DNA of 64,000 nucleotides, from contig OY781093.1 of the NCBI GenBank assembly GCA_963676355.1, positions 248,001 through 312,000 of the forward strand, read 5' to 3'. The stretch is from JAGLOK01 sp963676355 (GTDB lineage Bacteria; Bacillota; Clostridia; Christensenellales; UMGS416). Positions 46,194 to 55,031 of this stretch are shown one piece after another (within the stretch, counting starts at the first letter, position 1; each line of letters begins with the position of its first letter). A program made the position numbers and the translations under genes. The notes beneath the pieces were generated by a model, which had not been told where the DNA came from, ran no database searches, and saw only the letters and a program-made list of their open reading frames with translations.

Positions 46194-47068
46194 TATTTGT
46201 TTTCAATCGCTTTGGCATAACCTTTGTGAGCCATGAAAGAGCTACGGGTTAATGGAGAAGACTCTACATGTTTAAAGCCCATTTTTATGCCGATTTTTTC
46301 ATATTCTGCGAACTGATCGGGGTGGATGTATTCTTTTACGGGATAGTGTTGTTTTGATGGGCGAAGATACTGTCCTATTGTAAGAATGTCGCAGTCGGCA
46401 TCTCTTAAGTCGTTCATGACTTTTATTACTTGCTCGCGAGTTTCACCGAGTCCTAGCATCATGCCCGATTTTGATATAAGCTTAGGGTTATAGAGCTTGA
46501 CTTCGCGAACCACATCAATTGATTGCTGATAGTTTGCTTCAGGGCGTATAGCCTCATACATCGAGGGTACAGTTTCTACATTGTGTCCAACCACAGTACA
46601 TGGTGAATCAAGCACTCTTCTTACGGCCTTCATGTCGCCCATGAAGTCTGGAATTAAGGCTTCAATGTGAGTATCTGGGTTTAATTCTTTTATTTCTTCG
46701 CATGTTTCGGCAAAGTGCTGGGAGCCGCCGTCCGGCAAATCGTCGCGCGTAACGGAGGTTATAACCACATATTTTAAACCCAGCTCGTTTACAGCTTGTG
46801 CTATGCCATGCTTTTCATTTTCATCAATACAACCCGGCATACCGCTTGTGACATTGCAAAATTTGCAGTGTCTGGAGCACACTTTTCCGAGAATAATGAA
46901 AGTTGCTGTATTTTCATTGTAGCACTTTCCCCTATTTGGACAAAGTGCTTCATTGCAAACGGTGTTTACATTGCAGGAGTTCAATATTCCTACTACATTC
47001 ATATAATTGTCGCCTGAAAATGCATCTACTTTAAGCCATTCCGGCTTTTTAACATAATTATTTTTCAT
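46193..47068 (-). CDS. lipA: Lipoyl synthase
   Basis: The 291-residue product has both iron-sulphur motifs: auxiliary cluster C38-x4-C43-x5-C49 and radical SAM C64-x3-C68-x2-C71. It inserts two sulphurs into octanoyl groups on lipoyl domains. The conserved C-terminal R-S-S-F motif is present. It overlaps lipB by 4 bp, giving a complete endogenous lipoate pathway. No lipoate-dependent complex or glycine cleavage gene is in the window. Confidence 0.96.
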   Translation of the reverse strand: MKNNYVKKPEWLKVDAFSGDNYMNVVGILNSCNVNTVCNEALCPNRGKCYNENTATFIILGKVCSRHCKFCNVTSGMPGCIDENEKHGIAQAVNELGLKYVVITSVTRDDLPDGGSQHFAETCEEIKELNPDTHIEALIPDFMGDMKAVRRVLDSPCTVVGHNVETVPSMYEAIRPEANYQQSIDVVREVKLYNPKLISKSGMMLGLGETREQVIKVMNDLRDADCDILTIGQYLRPSKQHYPVKEYIHPDQFAEYEKIGIKMGFKHVESSPLTRSSFMAHKGYAKAIENK

Positions 47069-47745
47069 TGCTCACCTAAAATTTTCTGAATATCAATATA
47101 ATTAGCTTGTGCGTCAAAAACCTTACAAAATGAATCAGAGACTTTCTTTTTTGCCCACTCAAAGTCAACTTCTTGACCTAAAATTTCTTTTAGCGAGGTG
47201 ACGCTTCCGATTCCTAACCCACACGGATTTATATAGCCAAAGTGCTCAAGTTTAGTGTTTACGTTAAAGGCAAAGCCGTGCATAGTTACATTGCGGCTAA
47301 CCGAAATCCCTATTGCGCAGATTTTTTTGTCATCCACCCAAACACCTGTGTGAACTCCGCTTTTTTTATTTGCATCTATGCCAAACTCATCTTTTAAAAA
47401 ATTTATAATTGTTTGTTGTATGTTTTCCACAAATATGCGGATTCCAAGATTGTTTTGTGCCAGATGTATGATTGGGTATCCTACTATTTGTCCCAGACCA
47501 TGATAGGTCACATCACCACCGCGATTAATCCACACTGTTTGTATGCCTTCTTTTTTCAGAAGCTCATCAGGAACTAATACATTGTTTTGCTCTCCTCGCT
47601 TTCCCATGGTGAGAACAGGAGGATGCTCAACCAGTATAAAAGTATCATCTGCTTTATTATCAATTCTTAAACGTTGGACGACTTTTTGAATTTCGAATGC
47701 TTTTTTATATTCTGTTGTCTTAAGATCCGCTATATTAAGTTTCAT
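47065..47745 (-). CDS. lipB: Octanoyltransferase
   Basis: The 226-residue product carries the family motifs R-G-G-D-V-T-Y-H-G-L-G-Q and the catalytic cysteine segment I-N-P-C-G. It moves octanoyl from acyl carrier protein to lipoyl domains, supplying LipA's substrate. AGAAGG precedes the ATG. It is the first gene of the lipB-lipA operon. Confidence 0.95.
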   Translation of the reverse strand: MKLNIADLKTTEYKKAFEIQKVVQRLRIDNKADDTFILVEHPPVLTMGKRGEQNNVLVPDELLKKEGIQTVWINRGGDVTYHGLGQIVGYPIIHLAQNNLGIRIFVENIQQTIINFLKDEFGIDANKKSGVHTGVWVDDKKICAIGISVSRNVTMHGFAFNVNTKLEHFGYINPCGLGIGSVTSLKEILGQEVDFEWAKKKVSDSFCKVFDAQANYIDIQKILGEQ

Positions 47746-47851
47746 ATCTGCCTTCTATTTAAATGTATAAGTTAGCGCTAATATAATAACATGGCAGAGT
47801 TTATTTGTCAGTTTATTAGCTGAAAAAAATTTATATAAAACATTAACATTA

Positions 47852-47880
47852 TTGACATATGCACAAAATCATGCTATTAT
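47852..47880 (+). promoter_or_regulatory. Strong promoter of the micro-ORF/DUF134 operon
   Basis: Consensus -35 TTGACA (47852-47857), a 17-bp spacer and -10 TATTAT (47875-47880) predict a start at about 47887. Confidence 0.8.
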
Positions 47881-47886
47881 AATAAT

Positions 47887-47898
47887 GTGCATATGCAC
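47887..47898. promoter_or_regulatory. Palindromic operator at the transcription start
   Basis: GTGCATATGCAC is a perfect 12-bp palindrome at the predicted +1. Nine of its bases (CATATGCAC) recur at 47856-47864, across the -35/spacer border, 34 bp away. Placement of both over the promoter suggests repression, possibly by the operon's own DUF134 protein. Confidence 0.6.
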
Positions 47899-47901
47899 AG
47901 A

Positions 47902-47931
47902 ATTGTTAAATGAACAAGTAGACTTAACAAT
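47902..47931 (+). promoter_or_regulatory. Leader hairpin
   Basis: ATTGTTAA (47902-47909) pairs with TTAACAAT (47924-47931) in the untranslated leader, 34 bp before the first micro-ORF. Confidence 0.4.
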
Positions 47932-47965
47932 CTGAAGGTATTGATTAATACAGGAAGTTATCGAA

Positions 47966-48055
47966 ATGTTTATTAATAATGATGATAAGAAAAAAAGCAA
48001 CGATATTGATTTGTTGTATGACTTAATTCAAACAAGACTTAAAAAATTGAAATAG
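47966..48055 (+). CDS. Micro-ORF 1 (29 residues)
   Basis: An ATG frame preceded by CAGGAAG encodes a charged peptide, Asn/Asp/Lys-rich at the start and amphipathic with Leu at the end. It is the first of three tandem micro-ORFs after a strong promoter. No family is known. Confidence 0.5.
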   Translation: MFINNDDKKKSNDIDLLYDLIQTRLKKLK

Positions 48056-48069
48056 TTACGAGGTGAAAT

Positions 48070-48147
48070 ATGCGTAAGAAAAAACTTTTAAAAGATGATG
48101 AATTTTTAAATATCCTGGCACTTTATGGCCTTACTAAAGGTTTTTAA
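48070..48147 (+). CDS. Micro-ORF 2 (25 residues)
   Basis: This frame starts M-R-K-K-K-L-L-K-D-D-E-F and ends in a hydrophobic tail. GAGGTGAAAT immediately precedes the ATG, the same ribosome site as micro-ORF 3. It lies 14 bp after micro-ORF 1. Confidence 0.55.
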   Translation: MRKKKLLKDDEFLNILALYGLTKGF

Positions 48148-48190
48148 ATATTGTAATAACAGCGACTGACTTAACATAAGAGGTGAAATT

Positions 48191-48274
48191 ATGAAGAAAA
48201 ACAGGAAAGAAGCTGACGAAAAAATAAATCACAAAGCGCTTATGATTATGGAACAGTACAATAGATTTATGTAG
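48191..48274 (+). CDS. Micro-ORF 3 (27 residues)
   Basis: This frame starts M-K-K-N-R-K-E-A-D-E-K and ends in a Met/aromatic segment. Its upstream sequence GAGGTGAAATT repeats that of micro-ORF 2 almost exactly, which argues that both are translated. Confidence 0.55.
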   Translation: MKKNRKEADEKINHKALMIMEQYNRFM

Positions 48275-48309
48275 CATGCATAAACGTGTGTTAAAGTAAT
48301 CGACATATT

Positions 48310-48333
48310 GAAGCCACACAAATGTGTGGCTTC
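48310..48333 (+). promoter_or_regulatory. Intercistronic hairpin before the DUF134 gene
   Basis: A perfect 10-bp stem GAAGCCACAC/GTGTGGCTTC with loop AAAT lacks a T run. It may stabilise or process the mRNA between the micro-ORFs and the regulator. Confidence 0.6.
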
Positions 48334-48363
48334 AAACTATAAATATTTATTAGTGAGGTAGAT

Positions 48364-48855
48364 ATGGCACGACCTGTTTCAAAAAGGAAAATTGGATATT
48401 TTCCTGAAAATTATCGTTTTAATCCTGAAAAACAATGTTTTGATAAAGATAACAAAGTTGTTATCACTCACGTCGAGCTTGAGGCTGTTCGATTATCAGA
48501 CAGTGAGGGGCTAGATCAATCAGTGGCTGCAAAGAATATGGATATATCCCGTGGAACATATCAAAGGATATTAGCTTCCGCCAGAAAAAAGATTGCCGAT
48601 GCAATTGTTTTTGGTAAAAGCCTTTCGATAGAAGGCGGAAACTACTATTTGAAAGATTGCCATGCAATGTGTGAATCCTGTGGCTTTAGCTGGAAAAATC
48701 CATGTGATGTGTTGTTTTATGAAAATCAGGGAAAATGTCCTGAATGCGGAAGCAAAAAAATAGTTTGTTCAAGCAAAAATAGTGAATGCTGTCTTGGAAA
48801 AAGACGACATCAGCAAATGATGCACGAAGATACAAGACAGCATTTTAGAAAATAA
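48364..48855 (+). CDS. DUF134 family DNA-binding protein with zinc ribbon
   Basis: The 163-residue product begins M-A-R-P-V-S-K-R-K-I-G-Y-F-P, the DUF134 hallmark. It has a sigma-region-4-like helix-turn-helix (A-A-K-N-M-D-I-S-R-G-T-Y-Q-R-I-L) and a C-terminal zinc ribbon with C-E-S-C and C-P-E-C plus further cysteines. It probably regulates transcription; relatives often sit beside metal-cofactor genes, none of which are here. GAGGTAGAT precedes the ATG. Confidence 0.85.
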   Translation: MARPVSKRKIGYFPENYRFNPEKQCFDKDNKVVITHVELEAVRLSDSEGLDQSVAAKNMDISRGTYQRILASARKKIADAIVFGKSLSIEGGNYYLKDCHAMCESCGFSWKNPCDVLFYENQGKCPECGSKKIVCSSKNSECCLGKRRHQQMMHEDTRQHFRK

Positions 48856-48871
48856 AATTTTATTAGATTTT

Positions 48872-49273
48872 TTATGATATAAACACGGTAACAGCAGTGG
48901 TTTGCATAGGATATGATTCCATTATAGTTCCGTTTGACAAAATCGATGCTGTTTCACCGACTTTAAACAGTGAAGCTATATCATTAGGTGCAAACTCTTT
49001 ATCATCATTATCTAGAAAAATGGTTTCATCATTAATTGTAACCCATACCTGTCCATTTATAGAAGTTGAGGTGGATTCTATCAATACCCTCAAAATATTC
49101 TCGTTTTCTATTTCGATGATTTCCCCAACTATATCAGGCTCTGAAACCTGAACATTGTCATCTGGTAAGTCAAGTGAATCTTTGCTTATGTCTTTATTGC
49201 TGCACGACGAAAATACCAGTGCGCAAACAACTATCAAAGCAATAGTAATACTTTTATAAGATTTATTTTTCAT
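48872..49273 (-). CDS. Small lipoprotein
   Basis: The 133-residue product has a lipobox at C24 (F-S-S-C). A beta-rich domain of about 85 residues (G-E-I-I-E-I-E-N-E-N-I-L-R-V-L-I) resembles the small OB-like DUF3221 proteins, though weakly. It is convergent with the DUF134 gene, with 16 bp between them and no clear terminator. Confidence 0.7.
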   Translation of the reverse strand: MKNKSYKSITIALIVVCALVFSSCSNKDISKDSLDLPDDNVQVSEPDIVGEIIEIENENILRVLIESTSTSINGQVWVTINDETIFLDNDDKEFAPNDIASLFKVGETASILSNGTIMESYPMQTTAVTVFIS

Positions 49274-49341
49274 GTTTTCCTCCTTTGTTTATATATTTTT
49301 TGACGTAAAATATATAAATAAGTTCCAAAAATAAAAAAGAA

Positions 49342-49370
49342 TAAAAAACCGCCGTAAATTTACGGCGGCA
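49342..49370 (-). terminator. Terminator of the PrsA-like gene
   Basis: The perfect 20-bp palindrome with stem CCGCCGTAAA (49349-49368) is followed on the minus strand by six T. Confidence 0.85.
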
Positions 49371-49382
49371 ATTAGCGTTATG

Positions 49383-50621
49383 TTATTCGGCTATGGCAGG
49401 CTCTTGTGTTGATTCTGGAAGCTCTTCATAGAAGTACACAATTTCATGCTTTGCAAGCCATTCTTCAACTAGTGCAAGCCATTCTTCGTTTTCTTTTTCT
49501 GCCATGATTTCACGTGTCAAAGCATCTTTGACCGTCTCTAAGTCAATAGGGCCGGATTCTATATCTGAAGTATATTCAATAATGTGATATCCATAATCTG
49601 TTCCTACAAGATCTGAAACATCTCCAATGTTTTCAAGTTCCATGCCTGCATCCACAAATTCCTGAACCAAATATGTTGTTTCAAGAGACATCATATACCC
49701 TTCCGGGTTTGATGTCATGCCAGGGTCTTCGTTATATTCTTCAATAGCTTCATCAAAAGTAATTTCTTCTGTTTTAATTTTTCCCAAAACTTCAAAAGCC
49801 TTGTCATATATTTCAGCTTGTGCTTCTTCAACGAGCTTGTCAGCTTCTTCATCTTTTCCTTCGCTTCTTAATGTTCTAATGTCATTAATCATTTCATCGC
49901 TGTAAGAAATGAGAACATGGCGAACCTTACGAAGTCCATCGGGAACATAGTAAATCTGAGTTTGGCCGTCTCTGGCGTAGTATTCATACATTGCCAAATC
50001 CACAAAATCTGTTGTATCAGCTTCAACTTTATCATTGAATAATGCAACTATTTCCTCATCAGCTACAGTTGGATTAACAAGATCTAAAAGAGCATTGCTT
50101 AAAGCTATTTCATATTTAAAATAATCTTCTATATATTCCTCAGTAAAACCTGCTTCTTCTAAAGCAATTTGAAGATATTTCATTTTTGCTTGAGCCAAAT
50201 CTTTTTCATTGTAGTCTGCGCCCAGCTCGGAAAACATTTCTTCTTGCTTTGAAGCCAATATATTGTTTAACGTATCATCTGTCTGAGATTTTATTGTATC
50301 ATGTTCGTCTTGAGTGAAATCATAATAGCCCATATTTTCAAGTTCAATCTTTATCACTTTTTGGCTAACCAATGAATCAAGTACGTCGTTTCTGAGTGTT
50401 GCAAGATCTTCAGAGTAGTCCTCGTTGGATAATATTTCATCTGTGATATTATAATTTGCTTTTACGTTTTCCCACATTTCAAGATATTCTGTCTTGTTGA
50501 TTTTTTCACCGTCTAATGTGGCAACGGTTATTTTATCGTTGGGATTTTTTGTGCATGCGCTCAATGTCAAAATTATTGCAAAAAAAATAACCGCTGAGAG
50601 CACCTTTAAGTTTTTTTTCAT
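49383..50621 (-). CDS. PrsA-like peptidyl-prolyl isomerase lipoprotein
   Basis: The 412-residue product has a lipobox at about C24 (L-S-A-C), a SurA-like chaperone domain and a parvulin domain (V-R-H-V-L-I-S-Y near 220, then G-Y-H-I-I near 360). It should help fold secreted proteins outside the membrane. I choose ATG 50621 because GGAGG lies 6 nt upstream; an in-frame ATG at 50657 would bury the signal peptide. Confidence 0.88.
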   Translation of the reverse strand: MKKNLKVLSAVIFFAIILTLSACTKNPNDKITVATLDGEKINKTEYLEMWENVKANYNITDEILSNEDYSEDLATLRNDVLDSLVSQKVIKIELENMGYYDFTQDEHDTIKSQTDDTLNNILASKQEEMFSELGADYNEKDLAQAKMKYLQIALEEAGFTEEYIEDYFKYEIALSNALLDLVNPTVADEEIVALFNDKVEADTTDFVDLAMYEYYARDGQTQIYYVPDGLRKVRHVLISYSDEMINDIRTLRSEGKDEEADKLVEEAQAEIYDKAFEVLGKIKTEEITFDEAIEEYNEDPGMTSNPEGYMMSLETTYLVQEFVDAGMELENIGDVSDLVGTDYGYHIIEYTSDIESGPIDLETVKDALTREIMAEKENEEWLALVEEWLAKHEIVYFYEELPESTQEPAIAE

Positions 50622-50755
50622 TTCAAACCTCCAAATGGTTATAGTGTATATTAACATAAAAAATGGATAAATACTATTTGCTTTAGTGAATGAATTATAA
50701 ATTTTCTCACAAATTATGGATGTGAATCCATTGTGGGTATTTACATTTATTTAAT

Positions 50756-50784
50756 TTTACCGCGTAATGCTTGTGTGTTATAAT
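50756..50784 (+). promoter_or_regulatory. Promoter abutting the start codon (leaderless)
   Basis: -35 TTTACC (50756-50761), a 17-bp spacer and -10 TATAAT (50779-50784) place transcription start at about 50791, the ATG itself. Confidence 0.45.
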
Positions 50785-50790
50785 ATCGGA

Positions 50791-51879
50791 ATGAAAAATA
50801 CAGCAGTTAAATTTATGTCATTTGTTCTTGTCATCGCGTTTGTGTTGTCATTTTCGGGTTGTCTTAAAAATGTTGATGTATCAAGGCTTGTTGAAGCGCC
50901 ATACCCATTTAAAGCTCCCGAGGCAGAGGATGAGGAAGATAAAGTAATTGTGCCTGAAGCGGATAATTTGTATCAGGATGCATATATTGATGTAACTCCT
51001 GCTTTTGGTGATAAGGTACGCGTAAAAGGAATTGACTATGCTATACAGCTTATTTTTGAGGCATATACAAATCCTGATAAAATATTAAATGAAGAAGCCT
51101 CAAGAAAAGGATATAAAAATAACATTAAGATATATAATAGGAAAGATCAGCTTTTAGGTTCTTTTGAGATTTCGTCTGACTTCTTACTTCATGCTAGAGC
51201 CGATAAAGACTCACCTCTTTTTCTTATGCCTGAGTATTCATATTATATGATTGAATATGCTTTGTGGAAGGCAGGTGGATCACTTGTAATGCCTATGCGA
51301 GAGTGGGAGCGTATTGAGCCTATTGGAGATGAGCGCGCAACATATAACATCAATGTACTTGAGCTGAGGCTTGAGCATGATGTAAAAACTATACTTATTC
51401 AAAAGTATGGTTATTCCGAAGCTTATTTTATGAACTATTCTATTTACAGAACAGCAGAATATAAAACTGATGACAGGCTGATGGTAAGGGTTTACGCTTT
51501 TATAGGATATGCGGGGTACTCCAAGCATGAACCCGAGGAAAAAGTGGGAGAAGATGACGAAGAAGAAGCGGAAGATGTAGAGCCGGAAGTTCTTTTTGGT
51601 ATGGATTATCACCATGAAAAAGCGACAAGACTTATTTATACTTTTGTTGATGGAAAATATTTTAGGCTTACAGAGTATACCGAGCATGCCGAGAACGATC
51701 CAACATCAGAGTATCAACCCACCCTTGAAAGCCGAATTCGCTCAATATTCCCTTATGAATATTTGAAAAAAGTACTGGAAGAAATAAAAGATCCGACGGA
51801 AGTTTTGATGGATTTAAAAAGACAGGCGCTGGACTATCTGAGGCTGTCAAATCAAGGCGATATCAAAATTGATGACTAA
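50791..51879 (+). CDS. Lipoprotein of unknown function
   Basis: The 362-residue product has a lipobox at C24 (F-S-G-C), an acidic linker, and a mixed alpha/beta body with an Asp/Glu-rich insert at about 240-255. No family is recognised. ATG 50791 restores a proper signal peptide; the in-frame ATG at 50767 adds 8 residues. No ribosome site is present. Confidence 0.7.
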   Translation: MKNTAVKFMSFVLVIAFVLSFSGCLKNVDVSRLVEAPYPFKAPEAEDEEDKVIVPEADNLYQDAYIDVTPAFGDKVRVKGIDYAIQLIFEAYTNPDKILNEEASRKGYKNNIKIYNRKDQLLGSFEISSDFLLHARADKDSPLFLMPEYSYYMIEYALWKAGGSLVMPMREWERIEPIGDERATYNINVLELRLEHDVKTILIQKYGYSEAYFMNYSIYRTAEYKTDDRLMVRVYAFIGYAGYSKHEPEEKVGEDDEEEAEDVEPEVLFGMDYHHEKATRLIYTFVDGKYFRLTEYTEHAENDPTSEYQPTLESRIRSIFPYEYLKKVLEEIKDPTEVLMDLKRQALDYLRLSNQGDIKIDD

Positions 51880-51881
51880 AC

Positions 51882-52022
51882 TCAGTCTAATATGACCCTG
51901 CAGGAAAGAATTACTGGCATAAGCTTTGCGATTATAAGATATGCTGCGAATATTAAACCTGCAGATGTGAAATAAATTGAAAACTCTTGACCGTGATATT
52001 TGATGAACTCTTTAACATTCAT
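51882..52022 (-). CDS. Small single-helix membrane protein (46 residues)
   Basis: This short frame has AAGGAG about 8 nt before its ATG. It encodes an N-terminal amphipathic stretch and one membrane helix (about residues 20-40). It is convergent with the lipoprotein gene. The ribosome site and helix make it a credible gene of unknown function. Confidence 0.55.
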   Translation of the reverse strand: MNVKEFIKYHGQEFSIYFTSAGLIFAAYLIIAKLMPVILSCRVILD

Positions 52023-52113
52023 ATAACAAACTCCTTATCTTTATAGTTTAATTATATAAACGTCTATGTACTTATTTTGGGACATGAAAGTTTAGCGTGG
52101 CTAATATTTGCGT

Positions 52114-52350
52114 TCAACTAATCTTGAAACAGCTTTTTGTGTCTTTCATCCAAGCATCAGCAATAAGTCCGTGACCGTTATATGTAGGATGTACACTGTC
52201 CCATATCCAATAGTCAACGGGACGAATTTTTGCGGCGTTATTAAATCTTTCTTGAAGAGGAATATAAATTAAATTTAAGTCTTGCACGATTGAGTAAATC
52301 ACTTCTTGCTTTTTTACAAGCGCCTCTTTGCTTTGATTAATACTTAATTA
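52114..52350 (-). pseudogene. C-terminal remnant of an SGNH/GDSL hydrolase
   Basis: The open frame encodes only the end of an SGNH hydrolase. It includes the block-V catalytic motif D-S-V-H-P-T-Y-N-G-H-G with its Asp and His. The frame runs upstream to about 52345 without a start codon, and the N-terminal GDSL serine block is missing. It is a truncated, probably dead gene. Confidence 0.75.
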
Positions 52351-52506
52351 TTATACCAACTATGATTGATTATTATATTGACTATTAATGCTATGATATA
52401 GATAAAAATGTTATATATATTTAAACTTTTTCATTTTAACTTGCCAACTAATATTTTCGTTGCTATTCTATCAAAAAGCATCAAAGGATATCTCAGGGAG
52501 AATGAA

Positions 52507-52734
52507 ATGGCTGATTACTTAGAAGATATATATGACGAAACATATAAAATAGTGTATTCTGCACTGATGGATAGAAAAGAAACAGATAAAAATTTTACGA
52601 AAAGCGAGCTTGAAGGATTGCTTAACAGTTGTTATGCAAATGAGGGCAATAATTGGGCGGGGCAAAGTGAAGTGAGGCTTACTAAAAAATCAGCAACAAT
52701 TGCAGCATATGAAACTATACTGCTTGAATGGTAG
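52507..52734 (+). CDS. Small protein of unknown function
   Basis: The 75-residue acidic product (M-A-D-Y-L-E-D-I) has AGGGAG 7 nt before ATG 52507. Frames extending to 52408 have no ribosome site. It is helical, with no recognised domain. Confidence 0.6.
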   Translation: MADYLEDIYDETYKIVYSALMDRKETDKNFTKSELEGLLNSCYANEGNNWAGQSEVRLTKKSATIAAYETILLEW

Positions 52735-52794
52735 CCAACAAACTGTCTTTTTAAAATATTATGGCTAATATATTATGCTTACATGCATTTTTGT

Positions 52795-52823
52795 TTGTTT
52801 ATTGAAATAATTTCCGATATAAT
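52795..52823 (+). promoter_or_regulatory. Promoter abutting the gtrA start codon
   Basis: -35 TTGTTT (52795-52800), a 17-bp spacer and -10 TATAAT (52818-52823) place +1 at about 52830, the ATG. Confidence 0.45.
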
Positions 52824-52829
52824 ACATTT

Positions 52830-53234
52830 ATGATTGAAAAAATAAAACAACTTATAATAAAACATAAACAATTCATTTTATTTTGCATTGTAGGCGCATC
52901 CAACACATTGATTACAATGGGAGTTTATGCATTACTATTAAAAATCGGTGTGCCATATCTAATTGCAAGCCCGATAGGATATATCTGCGGTGTAGTTAAC
53001 GGATATCTTTGGTCATCAAAGGTGGTCTTTAAAAAGAAGCGTACCGTTGAAAATGCGACAAAATTTTTACTAGTAAACCTTATAGTTCTTGGAGTTAATA
53101 CAGGACTTATGTGGATATGGGTTGATGCTCTTTTAATTCAAAAAATATGGGCACAGGCTCTTACCATTTGCTTTACCATGCCACTCAACTTTATACTGAA
53201 TAAAATCTGGACTTATCGAAGCAAGGAATCATAA
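52830..53234 (+). CDS. GtrA family membrane protein
   Basis: The 134-residue product has four helices and the GtrA pattern F-x-I-V-G-A-S-N-T, with a closing N-F-I-L-N-K-I-W-T-Y. Relatives take part in flipping or using lipid-linked sugars. The ATG has no ribosome site. It overlaps the convergent dGTPase gene by 22 bp. Confidence 0.88.
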   Translation: MIEKIKQLIIKHKQFILFCIVGASNTLITMGVYALLLKIGVPYLIASPIGYICGVVNGYLWSSKVVFKKKRTVENATKFLLVNLIVLGVNTGLMWIWVDALLIQKIWAQALTICFTMPLNFILNKIWTYRSKES

Positions 53235-54283
53235 CACGCGAGTGCGTAGTTGTCCGTCATTCCAGATAGATAATCTGTAATTATAATATTCTTACTAGGA
53301 CTTTTTTCAAAATAACTTTTGTCCATATTGTTTAAATAGGAAATGAATGTAGAGTCAATTTCTTTGCGGCTTTTTCCTGCTACGATGTCATCATAATGCT
53401 TGTAAAAATAATCAAACAGTGAGCTTAACTTATAAAGACAGTCATTTTCAAAATACTCGAGAGACTCGTGATGGTATATCATTGCGTAGTTGAAGTTTCT
53501 GAGCTTTTTAATCATTTGGAACTTTTCATCAGAAAAGCCTGCTTTGCCTGTCTTTGCAGTGTGTTCTATCACATCTATTACAAGTGTGTTTATTATTTCA
53601 CCGTTCGTATCGCCTATATGCCTTGATATCTCATCGGGGATGTCTTCCCTTTTTATAACCCCCACGCTAAGTGCGTCTTCAATGTCACGGCCAAGATATG
53701 CTATTTTGTCAGATATGCGAACAAAGCAGCCTTCCCAAGTTGCAGGCATTCTGTTTGGTGAAAGCTTGTTTTTAAGATTTTCATGCACATGAGTGGGTTC
53801 AATATATTGCTCAAACTTTTCGCCGTTATGGCAAAGGATGGCATCACGAACTGCATATGTTAAGTTTAAACCTTTTCCGTTTCTTGCTAAATCATCTACC
53901 ACTCGAAGTGAGTGGATTTCATGGCTAAAGCCATTTTCAAGTTTGGAGTTTAGGACGCCTTCACCGCTGTGACCAAATGGAGCATGCCCTAAATCGTGTC
54001 CTAGCCCCGCGGCATATGCCATTTCAACGGATAAATCCCAGCCCTGCGAGTTTAACCCTTTGCAGATTGTAGCGGCGATTGTAGCCACATGCAACACGTG
54101 CTCAATCCTTGTGCATATATGGTCATTTTCCGGAGCGAAAAAAACCTGAGTCTTATGTTTCAGGCGTCTGAAAGCTGTGGAATGAATAATTGCGGTCTGA
54201 TCCCTGAAGTAAGGGCCGCGCATATCCACCTGCCTAGGCTTTAATCTTTGGGTGAGAATTTTTTCCGGAAGAATGTTTTTCAT
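53213..54283 (-). CDS. Deoxyguanosinetriphosphate triphosphohydrolase-like protein
   Basis: The 356-residue product has the dGTPase N-terminus (R-G-P-Y-F-R-D-Q-T-A-I-I-H-S-x-A-F-R-R-L-K-H-K-T-Q-V) and HD motif G-H-D-L-G-H-A-P-F-G-H-x-G-E. It hydrolyses dNTPs to nucleosides and triphosphate, balancing DNA precursors. In many Bacillota dnaG-rpoD follows; here it does not. Confidence 0.92.
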   Translation of the reverse strand: MKNILPEKILTQRLKPRQVDMRGPYFRDQTAIIHSTAFRRLKHKTQVFFAPENDHICTRIEHVLHVATIAATICKGLNSQGWDLSVEMAYAAGLGHDLGHAPFGHSGEGVLNSKLENGFSHEIHSLRVVDDLARNGKGLNLTYAVRDAILCHNGEKFEQYIEPTHVHENLKNKLSPNRMPATWEGCFVRISDKIAYLGRDIEDALSVGVIKREDIPDEISRHIGDTNGEIINTLVIDVIEHTAKTGKAGFSDEKFQMIKKLRNFNYAMIYHHESLEYFENDCLYKLSSLFDYFYKHYDDIVAGKSRKEIDSTFISYLNNMDKSYFEKSPSKNIIITDYLSGMTDNYALACYDSLLR

Positions 54284-54319
54284 AACTTGATATTATATTT
54301 AATATGCTACGTTGTCAAA

Positions 54320-55030
54320 TTATTGCTTGAGACTTTGGATGTATTCTTGCTTGAGGCGTTCTATTGTGCCATCGTTTTTCATTTGTTCCAATGCTTGGTT
54401 TAGATTGTCGTAAAAAGATTGCTTTTGTCCATCAATCACGAAATATACGGGAATTTCAGATAATGTATCCAAAGTATAATCGTTTATTCCGATATAAGAG
54501 AGCGCATCATATTCTGACATTATGCAGGCATCTACGATGCCGTCATTTAAATCGCTTAGAACAAGGTTACTGTCAGAGTAATATAAAAATTCGTATCCGT
54601 TTGAAGAAAGTGCGTTTTTTTGCTTTACGCACTCTTCGGTGTCAATTACACCGACTTTTTTTGTTTCTTTTGATGGATTTGAAACCATTACAATGCCGTC
54701 AGCTAACACAGCTGAAGTTGTAAGGTTTATATCAGAAGTTTTGCACAGCATCATATCGATATCTTGGTTTTCAAGAACTGTTTCCCAGTCATAGTCATTA
54801 ACGGGACGTATGGGAGCTTCAAGGCCCAGTCTTTCGGCGGCAAGTTTTATGATATTTACAGCCAGACCGTAACCCTCATAAGTGTGATACTCTTCGGGGT
54901 CGTAGCCAACTGTGAAATATCCTGAGTTTTCAACAATCTTATATGAAATATCTTTATTTGAAGAACAGCCGGAAAAAACTGATGCAAACATCAGCAATAC
55001 GACCAGAAATATAAGCGTGCGAGTTTTCAT
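54320..55030 (-). CDS. Amino-acid type ABC solute-binding lipoprotein
   Basis: The 236-residue product has a lipobox at about C21 (F-S-G-C) and the family 3 solute-binding fold (F-T-V-G-Y-D-P and Y-G-L-A-V-N-I-I-K-L-A). No permease or ATPase gene is adjacent. It starts 1 bp after the upstream lipoprotein's stop. Confidence 0.8.
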   Translation of the reverse strand: MKTRTLIFLVVLLMFASVFSGCSSNKDISYKIVENSGYFTVGYDPEEYHTYEGYGLAVNIIKLAAERLGLEAPIRPVNDYDWETVLENQDIDMMLCKTSDINLTTSAVLADGIVMVSNPSKETKKVGVIDTEECVKQKNALSSNGYEFLYYSDSNLVLSDLNDGIVDACIMSEYDALSYIGINDYTLDTLSEIPVYFVIDGQKQSFYDNLNQALEQMKNDGTIERLKQEYIQSLKQ

Positions 55031-55031
55031 T

